26,586 nt of DNA, taken from Oscillospiraceae bacterium. Lineage in GTDB: Bacteria > Bacillota > Clostridia > Oscillospirales > Ruminococcaceae. The notes beneath the pieces are model-generated. The model did no database searches. It was not told the origin of the DNA and was given only the letters and a program-made list of their open reading frames with translations. The translations under genes and the position numbers were made by a program. Within the stretch, counting starts at the first letter, position 1, and each line of letters starts with the position of its first letter. Below are positions 8,077 to 15,658 of the stretch, piece after piece. Where the stretch lies: positions 1 to 26,586 of the forward strand of contig CAAGJI010000023.1 in assembly GCA_900770195.1 (NCBI GenBank). Reading direction: 5' to 3'.

Positions 8077-9319
8077 TATGCTTAAAATATCAGAAAATTT
8101 TGAAGAAAGAGTAATTGAAAATTGCGGGAAAAATAAGAAAGCAAAAATAAAAAAATTTGGTGCAAAAAAAATAATAGTTGCAACATCAGCCGTTGTATTA
8201 GCAGCAAGTTTTGCAGGATTCACTGTTAGTGCAGCAGGAAATGACTTTTCACAGCAAGTAAAAAATTTCTTTGTTGGAGAAGATATAAACAACACTTCAG
8301 ATGAAGAAAATACAAAAAATACAGAAAATGGAATGGCAGAAAGTATAGATAATTTTGATTACAGCATAATTGCATCATATGTTAAACCTCTTGATATAAG
8401 TTACGATGCAAAAAATGCCAATATTAAACTGACAGGTTCTGTATCTGACGGTTCAAGTGTGTTTCTTTTCGGAGAAATAAATGTTTATGATGAAAATTTC
8501 GTGTTCGATGAAAATATGTTTCTTCTTGAAGATCTGTCTCTTGAATGCATCACCGATGGTTCCTGTGCCACAGGCGGAAATTATATTTATCCCGACAAAG
8601 AAATAAATAATAAGGCATATTTTGTTGTTTCACTCCAGACAACAGGAAGATATGATATGTCAGATATTGATTTTGTTGTAAAAGGTATTTATAGAGATAA
8701 TTATGAAAAGGATTCTTACGTTCTCTCCCTGTGGCACGAATTTAAAAATGTGAATGTAGATAACAATATTGAACCGCTTACTCTTGTTGATAAATCAAAT
8801 GCAATAAAACTTAAAAAATATATGACGACGGGATACCAAGACAAACCCGTTGAAATTGAAACTGAACTTTCTGACGTTACTATAACGCCATTTGGTGTGC
8901 AGTATTGTTATAACAACGGAGATATTTATTTTGAAAATGGAATATATTTTTATAACTCCTTTAATGGACTTAATGATAAGCTTGTTGTTGTTATGAAAGA
9001 TGGGTCAAAAAAAGATATTTCCTATACCAATGTTATGGGCAGATTAGGTAAAAACGGCAGGTATGTACCGATAATTTTTGATGTAAGTAAAATAGATCAT
9101 CTTGAATATTCAGACGACCTTAACGAAAAAATAATAATAGATGTAGCAGGAAAATATGCTGAAAAATATGAAGAAACAACAGAATCAAATGAAATAACAT
9201 CTGATACAGAAGAACGCACAAATAATACGGAAACAACAGGGGAAACTGTTTCATCTGAAACAACTGAAATAAGCATAGATATTTCTGAAACAGAAAGCAT
9301 TGAAAAAAAATCTGATTGA
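8048..9319 (+). CDS. Probable membrane anti-sigma factor (DUF4179-like) with extracellular domain
   Basis: Predicted single-pass membrane protein of 423 residues: a basic cytoplasmic segment of about 40 residues containing MLKISENFEERVIENC, one helix (about 41-63, KIIVATSAVVLAASFAGFTV), and a large outer part. This layout, directly downstream of and overlapping an ECF sigma gene, matches the DUF4179-type regulators known to pair with ECF factors. The short inner segment would bind the sigma factor, and the outer part would sense a signal. The last 45-50 residues are rich in Thr, Ser and Glu and look like an unstructured wall-spanning or glycosylated tail. No carbohydrate-binding or peptidase motif was recognised in the outer domain. 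The start at 8048 is chosen for the AAAGGAGA eight bases upstream. The anti-sigma role is inferred from context. Confidence 0.75.
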   Translation: MKKQYRDSFDMLKISENFEERVIENCGKNKKAKIKKFGAKKIIVATSAVVLAASFAGFTVSAAGNDFSQQVKNFFVGEDINNTSDEENTKNTENGMAESIDNFDYSIIASYVKPLDISYDAKNANIKLTGSVSDGSSVFLFGEINVYDENFVFDENMFLLEDLSLECITDGSCATGGNYIYPDKEINNKAYFVVSLQTTGRYDMSDIDFVVKGIYRDNYEKDSYVLSLWHEFKNVNVDNNIEPLTLVDKSNAIKLKKYMTTGYQDKPVEIETELSDVTITPFGVQYCYNNGDIYFENGIYFYNSFNGLNDKLVVVMKDGSKKDISYTNVMGRLGKNGRYVPIIFDVSKIDHLEYSDDLNEKIIIDVAGKYAEKYEETTESNEITSDTEERTNNTETTGETVSSETTEISIDISETESIEKKSD

Positions 9320-9364
9320 TAAAATTAATTGAAAGTGAAAGAATTTAAGAACAGGAACGTGAAT

Positions 9365-9403
9365 ACCTCTCAGTCGTTTAGTGTGACCGGGAGGTGTTTT
9401 TTT
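9365..9403 (+). terminator. Intrinsic terminator of the sigma/anti-sigma pair
   Basis: ACCTCTCAGTC and GACCGGGAGGT pair with one A-C mismatch and a G-T pair, followed by GTTTTTTT. It lies about 45 bases past the stop. Confidence 0.8.
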
Positions 9404-9498
9404 GGATGAATCTGTAATATTTACAATACAAAAATACTATAAAAGCCACAATTTTAATATAAACAACATGAAAACAACTATTTTATTTTCAAAAAATA

Positions 9499-9507
9499 TG
9501 ATATAAT
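9499..9507 (+). promoter_or_regulatory. Extended -10 promoter of the AraC-type gene
   Basis: TGATATAAT gives a TGnTATAAT extended -10 element 30 bases before the start codon. No good -35 box is seen 16-18 bases upstream, which fits extended -10 promoters. Confidence 0.45.
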
Positions 9508-9537
9508 AAATAAAATTTTAAACAGGAGGGCATTTTT

Positions 9538-10719
9538 ATGAATGCAAAAGAGTTAAACTATCTCATAACACAGTATTATAATATGTTTTCAATTCCGATA
9601 AGACTATGCAAAAATGGCAGTATAACTTTCTCAAAAGGTCCTTTTTTAAAAAATGAAGATCCTGTTAACTTTATCATTAACAGAATTTTAAATTACAACT
9701 GTGAAATAGGCTATGTTACAGATACAAACAGTTTTTATTATGGATTTGTTTCAAGTGGCGAATATAAAATTATTGCAGGTCCTGTAAGTGAATTGAAAAA
9801 ATCTGAACAGGAAATAAGGCATATTTGTTTTCTTATTGGCAGCAAAGATGTTGAAAACCTTATTTCAGAAATACAGGTTCTTGGCGGAATACACCCTGAT
9901 ACGCTTTTGCAGTCTCTTATTTTTATAAATTATTGCATAAATAAAACAATGTATGATATTTCAGATATAAGAATTAAAAAGAGTGAACAGGAAAATATAA
10001 CATCAGATATTAAAGAAAATTATTCTGCTGAAAAGGTAACAAATGATTCTGCTGTAAGGTCACGTTCATATATGATAGACAGAGAAATATCTGAAAAAAT
10101 AAAAAATGGCGATGTTGAAGGATTAAAAGCAGGAGCAACAAAAGTATCATCTGCAAGTCCAAGAAATTTTGCTCCACATCTTTTAAGGCATACAAAAAAC
10201 TTTTTTATACGACTTTTGGCAATATGCAGCTTTTCAGCTGTAAGTGGAGGAGTAAGTTCAGCTGAAATTTCAGAACTTGAAGAACTTTACATAACAAAAT
10301 GCGAATCTTTGAACGATATAGATAGAATAAAAAATCTTCAATATCATATGATACTTGATATGGCTGAAAGAGTAAAGAGAATCCGTATGATAAATCCTGA
10401 AAATTCAAAGCTTGTCAATCAGGTAACAAATTATATAAGAAATAATATAACAGAAAAAATATCAACTTCTGAAATTGCTGAGTATATTGGAAAAAGCAGG
10501 GGATATGTAACAACGGAATTTAAGAAAGCAACAGGTATAAATTTATCTGACTATATATCAGAACTTAAAGTAAACGAAGCAAGAGATCTTTTAAAATATA
10601 CAGATAAAAGTTTCATTGAGATAAGCAATTATCTTGGTTTTTCATCACAAAGCTACTTTATAAGAATTTTTAAGAAAATTACAGGAGCTACACCAAAAGA
10701 ATACAGAATAAAAAATTAG
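9538..10719 (+). CDS. AraC-family transcriptional regulator
   Basis: A cytoplasmic DNA-binding regulator of 393 residues. The last 103 residues form the double helix-turn-helix AraC domain: ISTSEIAEYIGKSRGYVTTE (first HTH), the hinge helix ISELKVNEARDLL, and IEISNYLGFSSQSYFIRIFK (second HTH) followed by the family signature KITGATPKEYR. The N-terminal 280 residues have no motif I can name; they contain alternating helical and strand-like segments suggesting a sensor domain, with no membrane helix. GGAGGG stands well before the ATG. The gene ends 130 bases upstream of the multidomain xylanase on the same strand, so local control of that gene, or of several secreted hydrolases, is a reasonable inference. 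The inducer is unknown. Confidence 0.9.
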   Translation: MNAKELNYLITQYYNMFSIPIRLCKNGSITFSKGPFLKNEDPVNFIINRILNYNCEIGYVTDTNSFYYGFVSSGEYKIIAGPVSELKKSEQEIRHICFLIGSKDVENLISEIQVLGGIHPDTLLQSLIFINYCINKTMYDISDIRIKKSEQENITSDIKENYSAEKVTNDSAVRSRSYMIDREISEKIKNGDVEGLKAGATKVSSASPRNFAPHLLRHTKNFFIRLLAICSFSAVSGGVSSAEISELEELYITKCESLNDIDRIKNLQYHMILDMAERVKRIRMINPENSKLVNQVTNYIRNNITEKISTSEIAEYIGKSRGYVTTEFKKATGINLSDYISELKVNEARDLLKYTDKSFIEISNYLGFSSQSYFIRIFKKITGATPKEYRIKN

Positions 10720-10738
10720 AAAAAATAGAACAAATTTG

Positions 10739-10756
10739 TTATTGTAATTACAATAA
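10739..10756. promoter_or_regulatory. Perfect 18-bp palindrome, candidate operator
   Basis: TTATTGTAATTACAATAA is its own reverse complement. It sits 20 bases after the AraC-type gene and is centred about 38 bases upstream of the xylanase -10 box, where an activator or repressor would be expected. Its G+C content is too low for an efficient terminator. No second copy was seen upstream of the GH9 gene. Confidence 0.5.
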
Positions 10757-10782
10757 TGCAATACTGATGAAAACTTTTGTGC

Positions 10783-10788
10783 TATAAT
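10783..10788 (+). promoter_or_regulatory. -10 element of the xylanase promoter, no clear -35
   Basis: TATAAT stands 62 bases before the xylanase ATG. The position expected for the -35 box reads AATACT or CAATAC, far from TTGACA. A weak -35 next to a palindrome suggests dependence on an activator. Confidence 0.5.
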
Positions 10789-10849
10789 ACTATATAGATT
10801 TCAAACTACATCAGCTATATCCGTAATATCTTAAAAGGAGAGTTTACTT

Positions 10850-13800
10850 ATGCATTTGAAGAAAAGTATTTTAGCATTATTGCTTGTATCAGCAACAGCC
10901 GTTCAGTCAGTTCCTGCTTTTGAACTTAACATCAAAGCATCGGCTGAAAGTATTGTAAAAAATGATTTTGAAGTAAGCTATGGCGGATGGTATGAAAATG
11001 CTGACAATGTCAGATTGTCTGTTGAAAATCAGAATGGCATAAATGCTTCAAAGTCAATGCATGTTTCAAACAGACAAAAAGCATCTGATGGTATAAGCTC
11101 TGACAAGAGCTTATACCTTATAGGTGGTAAAAATTATATTTACAATGTAAATGTGAAAACATCTGTGGAAGACACAGTTTATTTCAGAATATCTTACGAA
11201 TCCTGTGGAAAAATAGAAAATGACGTTTTAAAGAGCGAAAAGACAAAAGCAGGCAAATGGACAAAAATCACATCAAAATATAAAGCACCTGCTGATGCAA
11301 AAAATATAACAATTTCTGTTGATACTTCTTCATCAGATGATTTCTATATTGATGATGTTGAAGTTCTCGGAAAAAATTCATCTTCATCAACAGCATATGC
11401 TGCAACAGTTGAAAAAGGTCTTAAAGATGAATTTGCCAACTATTTCAGAGTAGGTAATATCCTCAATGGCGGTACAGTCAACAATTCAGCCATTACAGCT
11501 AATATTTTAAAAGACTGCAACAGTATTGAGTGTGAAAATGAAATGAAGCCTGATGCAACTATTGTTCAATCACAGTGTACTGATTCAAATATTGCCGTTT
11601 CACTTTCATCAGCTGCAAAAATTATGGATTTCTGCGTAAATAACGGCATTGGTATGCGTGGTCATACAATGGTATGGTACAGCCAGACTCCTGAATGGTT
11701 CTTTAAAGAAGGCTTCCAGAAGTCGGGGGCTGTTGTTTCAAAGGATAAAATGGATGTCAGAATGGAAAGCTACATAAAAAATATGTTTGCTGCCATAAAA
11801 AAACAGTATCCTACACTTGACCTTTATGCATATGATATATGCAATGAATGTATCAGTGATGACAGCAACAGAACCAAAAATAACGGCGGTGCAAGAGTCG
11901 GTGGATTTAATTCTGGTGAGTCAGGTTGGGTAAAAGTTTACGGCGATAACAGTTTTATGGAAAAAGCTTATACATACGCAAGAAAATATGCACCTGAAGG
12001 ATGCAAGCTTTTCTATAATGATTATAACGAATATTGGGATCACAAACGTGATTGTATATATGACACATGTAAGAGTCTTTATGAAAAAGGACTTCTTGAC
12101 GGTATTGGAATGCAGTCACATATTTCAGCTCAAAAAGACGGTTTTACAGGGGTTGCAAACTATACAGCAGCACTTCAGAAATATGCTTCTATCGGATGTG
12201 AAGTTCAGATAACAGAACTTGATATATCTGTCGAAAGCGGTAAATATTCTTTGTCAGAGCAGGCAGACAAATATAAAGCTATATTTAAAGCTGCCATGAA
12301 TATAAATGACGGAAATTATCCTGGAAAGGTTACAGCCGTATGTGTATGGGGACCGAATGATGCTAATTCGTGGCTTAAAGCAGGAAGTGATGCTCTTCTT
12401 TATGATTCATCAAATAATCCAAAACTCGCTTACACAGAGCTCACTGGAATGATTGACAAGTCACAATGGGGAGACGGTTCAAAATACAACGGCGGTTCAT
12501 CAGGTAGTAAAGACCCTGAACCAAATGAATATGGCTGGTATTTCCATGATGCATTTGACGGTGATATGTGTTCATGGTCAGAACGTGGAAGTGTAAAAAT
12601 CGAACTTAGCGGAAGAAAACCTTACATGGGTTCAGATTCTCTTCTCTGCTCTGAAAGAACAGATGCATGGAATGGTGTTCAGAAGGAATTAAGTATAAGA
12701 ATGTTTGTACCTGGAAAATCATACAGTTTCAGTTCAGCTGTCGGATATATTGACGGTGACTGCAACACAGCAGATTTTTCTATGACACTTCAGTACAAAG
12801 ATTCAAGCGATAAAACACATTATGTTAATGTCGCAACAGTAACAGCGACTAAAGGTAAGTACGCACAGCTTGCCAATAAGTCATTTGAAATACCTTCTGA
12901 CGCTGTTTCAATGCAGCTTGTTATTGAAACATCAAAGGAACTTGTTAATTTCTATGTTGATGAAGTAATAGGTGCTGTGGATGGTACAAGTATACTTTTT
13001 AATGAAGAAGAAGACCCGACAACAGAACCTTCAGTAGGGGAGTATATCAAGGGTGATGTTGATGGAAACAAGTGTATTAATATTATTAACCTCTCGATGA
13101 TAAAGAATTTTGCTGTAAATGGTGGCGGAAATTCTGCATCAGATGTTAATGATGATGGAAAAATAAATATAACAGATGTAGTTCTTATGCAAAAATATAT
13201 TTTAAAGCTTATAGATAAATTTCCAAGTGAAGTTAAAAAGCTTGATGATGCAGAGATGAACAGTGTTTTCTCATCTGTAAAACTTGCAACAGGCTACAAA
13301 AAAGACGGTGAAAACAATCCTCTTTATACACAGCGTTTCGGAGCAGACCCTGGAGTTATGGAATATAATGGAAGAGTTTATGTTTATATGACAAATGATG
13401 TTGTTGAATATAAAGACGGAAAAGTTACAGAAAATACATATGCTCAGGTAAACAAAATCAACTGCATTTCATCAGCTGATATGGTAAACTGGGAGGATCA
13501 TGGAGCAATTCCTGTTGCAGGTGCAGATGGTATTGCAAAATGGGGAGGAAATTCCTGGGCACCGGCAGCGGCACATAAAAAAATAAATGGCAAGGAAAAG
13601 TTTTTCCTTTATTATGCAAATGGCGGTAACGGAATAGGTGTTCTTACAGCTGACAGTCCGACAGGACCTTGGAGTGATCCGCTTGGTAAAGCACTTATTT
13701 CACGTTCAACTCCAAACTGCGGAAATGTTACATGGCTTTTTGACCCTGCTGTTATGGTAGATGATGACGGAACAGGTTATCTTGTATTCGGAGGCGGTGT

Positions 13801-14638
13801 TCCGGAAGGAAAAAATGAAAATCCGGGAACTGCAAGAGTTGTTAAACTTGGAGATGATATGATAAGCATATCAGGAACACCACAAACAATAGATGTTCCT
13901 TATCTTTTTGAAGATTCAGGTATAAACAAGATTAATGGCAAATATTATTATACATACTGCTCAAACTGGAACACAACAGGCAATAAGTATGGTCTTGATG
14001 CGGCGTCTATTCAGTATATGGTAAGTGATAATCCTATGGGACCTTATACATATGGTGGTCAGCTTTTCAAAAATCAGGGTACTTTCTTTGGACGTGGAGG
14101 AAATAATCACCATTCAATTGTAAGCCTTAATAATCAGCTTTACCTTTTCTATCATACAAGAACAGTTGAAGAGGCAATGGGAATTGATGGAAATTACAGA
14201 AGTCCACAGGCAGACAAAATTACAGTTTCAGGAACAAAGCTTAACGCTGTAACAGGAACTATGGCAGGTATTGCACAACTTTCAGCAGTAAATCCATACA
14301 TAACACAGCAGGCTGAAATGATGTCTGATCAGGGCGGAATAGAAGTCAATAACACAGGAAATACAACTGTAACCTGCAATAAAGGCGACTGGATAAAGGT
14401 TTCAGGTGTTGATTTTTCAAAGGGTTCTTCAAAGATAACTGTTAAGGCATCAGCAAAGAAAGATGCTTACATAAAAATAGTTTCAGGAAGCAAAACAGGA
14501 AAAGTTGTCGGATATGTTAAAGTCCCTGCAAACAGTAACGGTGAAGTTACTTATGGAATAAACAACATCAGCGGAAAAAATGATTTGTATTTTATTTTCA
14601 GTGATGATATGGAATTTGACAGCTGGTGCTTCAAATAA
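10850..14638 (+). CDS. Secreted cellulosomal xylanase-arabinofuranosidase, CBM22-GH10-CBM22-dockerin-GH43-CBM6
   Basis: A 1,262-residue exported enzyme for breaking arabinoxylan. Order: signal peptide (1 to about 32, cleavage near KASA); CBM22 (about 35-175); GH10 endo-xylanase (about 186-540) with acid/base Glu333 in YDICNE and nucleophile Glu456 in ITELDI; second CBM22-like module (about 560-712); dockerin (about 733-790) with two calcium repeats starting GDVDGNKCIN and SDVNDDGKIN; GH43 five-bladed propeller (about 800-1150) with base Asp833 in GADPGVM, Asp965 in FDPAVM and acid Glu1021 in FEDSG; C-terminal CBM6-like module starting QQAEMM. GH10 would cut the xylan backbone, and GH43 would remove arabinose or act on xylo-oligomers. 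The dockerin anchors it to a cohesin. An internal dockerin is less usual than a terminal one. AAAAGGAG precedes the ATG; the promoter looks activator-dependent. The exact GH43 activity is not decided by sequence reading. Confidence 0.95.
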   Translation: MHLKKSILALLLVSATAVQSVPAFELNIKASAESIVKNDFEVSYGGWYENADNVRLSVENQNGINASKSMHVSNRQKASDGISSDKSLYLIGGKNYIYNVNVKTSVEDTVYFRISYESCGKIENDVLKSEKTKAGKWTKITSKYKAPADAKNITISVDTSSSDDFYIDDVEVLGKNSSSSTAYAATVEKGLKDEFANYFRVGNILNGGTVNNSAITANILKDCNSIECENEMKPDATIVQSQCTDSNIAVSLSSAAKIMDFCVNNGIGMRGHTMVWYSQTPEWFFKEGFQKSGAVVSKDKMDVRMESYIKNMFAAIKKQYPTLDLYAYDICNECISDDSNRTKNNGGARVGGFNSGESGWVKVYGDNSFMEKAYTYARKYAPEGCKLFYNDYNEYWDHKRDCIYDTCKSLYEKGLLDGIGMQSHISAQKDGFTGVANYTAALQKYASIGCEVQITELDISVESGKYSLSEQADKYKAIFKAAMNINDGNYPGKVTAVCVWGPNDANSWLKAGSDALLYDSSNNPKLAYTELTGMIDKSQWGDGSKYNGGSSGSKDPEPNEYGWYFHDAFDGDMCSWSERGSVKIELSGRKPYMGSDSLLCSERTDAWNGVQKELSIRMFVPGKSYSFSSAVGYIDGDCNTADFSMTLQYKDSSDKTHYVNVATVTATKGKYAQLANKSFEIPSDAVSMQLVIETSKELVNFYVDEVIGAVDGTSILFNEEEDPTTEPSVGEYIKGDVDGNKCINIINLSMIKNFAVNGGGNSASDVNDDGKINITDVVLMQKYILKLIDKFPSEVKKLDDAEMNSVFSSVKLATGYKKDGENNPLYTQRFGADPGVMEYNGRVYVYMTNDVVEYKDGKVTENTYAQVNKINCISSADMVNWEDHGAIPVAGADGIAKWGGNSWAPAAAHKKINGKEKFFLYYANGGNGIGVLTADSPTGPWSDPLGKALISRSTPNCGNVTWLFDPAVMVDDDGTGYLVFGGGVPEGKNENPGTARVVKLGDDMISISGTPQTIDVPYLFEDSGINKINGKYYYTYCSNWNTTGNKYGLDAASIQYMVSDNPMGPYTYGGQLFKNQGTFFGRGGNNHHSIVSLNNQLYLFYHTRTVEEAMGIDGNYRSPQADKITVSGTKLNAVTGTMAGIAQLSAVNPYITQQAEMMSDQGGIEVNNTGNTTVTCNKGDWIKVSGVDFSKGSSKITVKASAKKDAYIKIVSGSKTGKVVGYVKVPANSNGEVTYGINNISGKNDLYFIFSDDMEFDSWCFK

Positions 14639-14671
14639 TTAATGCTTTTCAGATTAGCTAATATTACATAA

Positions 14672-14707
14672 GGCATTCTTTAATTATGAAGAATGCCGAT
14701 TTTTATT
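14672..14707 (+). terminator. Intrinsic terminator of the xylanase gene
   Basis: GGCATTCTT (14672-14680) and AAGAATGCC (14689-14697) form a perfect nine-base stem followed by GATTTTTATT. Confidence 0.75.
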
Positions 14708-14712
14708 AAAAT

Positions 14713-14733
14713 ACCGCACAAAACTTGTGCGGT
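14713..14733 (-). terminator. Intrinsic terminator of the exonuclease gene, possibly bidirectional
   Basis: ACCGCACAA and TTGTGCGGT pair perfectly around three bases. On the minus strand it lies 13 bases past the stop of the exonuclease gene and is followed by ATTTTAAT; on the plus strand GTTGATTTTG follows. The two convergent genes thus have back-to-back hairpins. Confidence 0.6.
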
Positions 14734-14746
14734 GTTGATTTTGTAT

Positions 14747-15397
14747 TTATACGCATTTAAAATTCATCAAAAGATTTGCAAATGGTCTGTATGTAGGTGA
14801 TTCTGAATATGAGTCAGATGAATAATAAGGACTCATTTTCAGTGAAGTTTCTTTTTTCATTTTTATAAAAAGCAGGGCGGTATTTTCAGCATCAACAAGT
14901 CCGTCATGAATATTTTCATCAAATTGTATATCTGTAATAATTAATGCTTCAGACAGATTATATATTTTAGGTGAATCCATTTTTTTACTGAATTCTTTCT
15001 GACAATCCTCCCATTCTTCAAAATAATCACTTATAGGACTTTCTATTCCTTTGCTTTTTAGTTCTTTAGACATCTGATATTTATCATTTTCGCTCCACGA
15101 AAAAATAATTGCATTTTTTGGAATCCATTCCATAAGTTTTTCAACAGCCTCTTTAATTGCAGGGGCATTGGCTATATCTGAATCATTTATTCCTGTAAGA
15201 TTTCTTATAAAATTGTCTAAAACTCCAAATTCAGGTGAAACAAATGTTTGAAAAGTGTCGGTTATTGTTAGATTTTCGTCAATAAGTGCAGCACCTATTT
15301 CAATTATTTCATTTCTGCAAGAAAATTTTTTATCTCTTTTTGAGCGTGGAACTTTGCACATTTCCAAATCAATAATTACATATTTTTTATTATTCAT
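14747..15397 (-). CDS. 3'-5' exonuclease, DEDDh (DnaQ/ERI-1/KapD-like) family
   Basis: A 216-residue cytoplasmic nuclease expected to trim DNA or RNA from the 3' end with two metal ions. All DEDDh residues are visible: Asp10 and Glu12 in VIIDLEMC, Asp105 in SWSENDKYQM, and His164 and Asp169 in IHDGLVDAENTALL. The spacing and the early FSCRNEIIEIGAALID segment resemble stand-alone KapD/ERI-1-like exonucleases, not the proofreading subunit of polymerase III. No extra domain is attached; the last 30 residues are Ser/Tyr-rich and probably unstructured. CAGGAGG lies before the ATG. It stands alone, divergent from glgB and convergent with the xylanase gene. The true substrate is unknown. Confidence 0.88.
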   Translation of the reverse strand: MNNKKYVIIDLEMCKVPRSKRDKKFSCRNEIIEIGAALIDENLTITDTFQTFVSPEFGVLDNFIRNLTGINDSDIANAPAIKEAVEKLMEWIPKNAIIFSWSENDKYQMSKELKSKGIESPISDYFEEWEDCQKEFSKKMDSPKIYNLSEALIITDIQFDENIHDGLVDAENTALLFIKMKKETSLKMSPYYSSDSYSESPTYRPFANLLMNFKCV

Positions 15398-15600
15398 TTT
15401 TATCCTCCTGTATACTTGACTTTTTATGTTATTGGTTTAATGTATATTTATATTATACAATTTCAGATATTCAAAACTTTTATAACTGAAAAATTTATAT
15501 GTAAAAAGCGATATTTGCAGAATAAAATCGAGAAAGTAAATAAACTTTTTTTCATTAATATAAAAAAGAATATTAATACACATACATCATCAAAAAAGTA

Positions 15601-15629
15601 TTGACAAAATAAAAAAAATATTGTATAAT
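15601..15629 (+). promoter_or_regulatory. Consensus sigma-A promoter of glgB
   Basis: TTGACA (15601-15606), exactly 17 bases, then TATAAT (15624-15629): a full consensus match. The start codon follows 29 bases later. The rest of the interval 15398-15600 shows no structure or gene I can support. Confidence 0.85.
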
Positions 15630-15658
15630 TAAAATAATAATTAGAGTAAGGAGCTATT

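Noticed and set aside
10739..10756. The palindrome as terminator of the AraC-type gene
   Set aside because: The stem has only two G-C pairs per half at most and no loop, too weak for termination; an operator is more likely.
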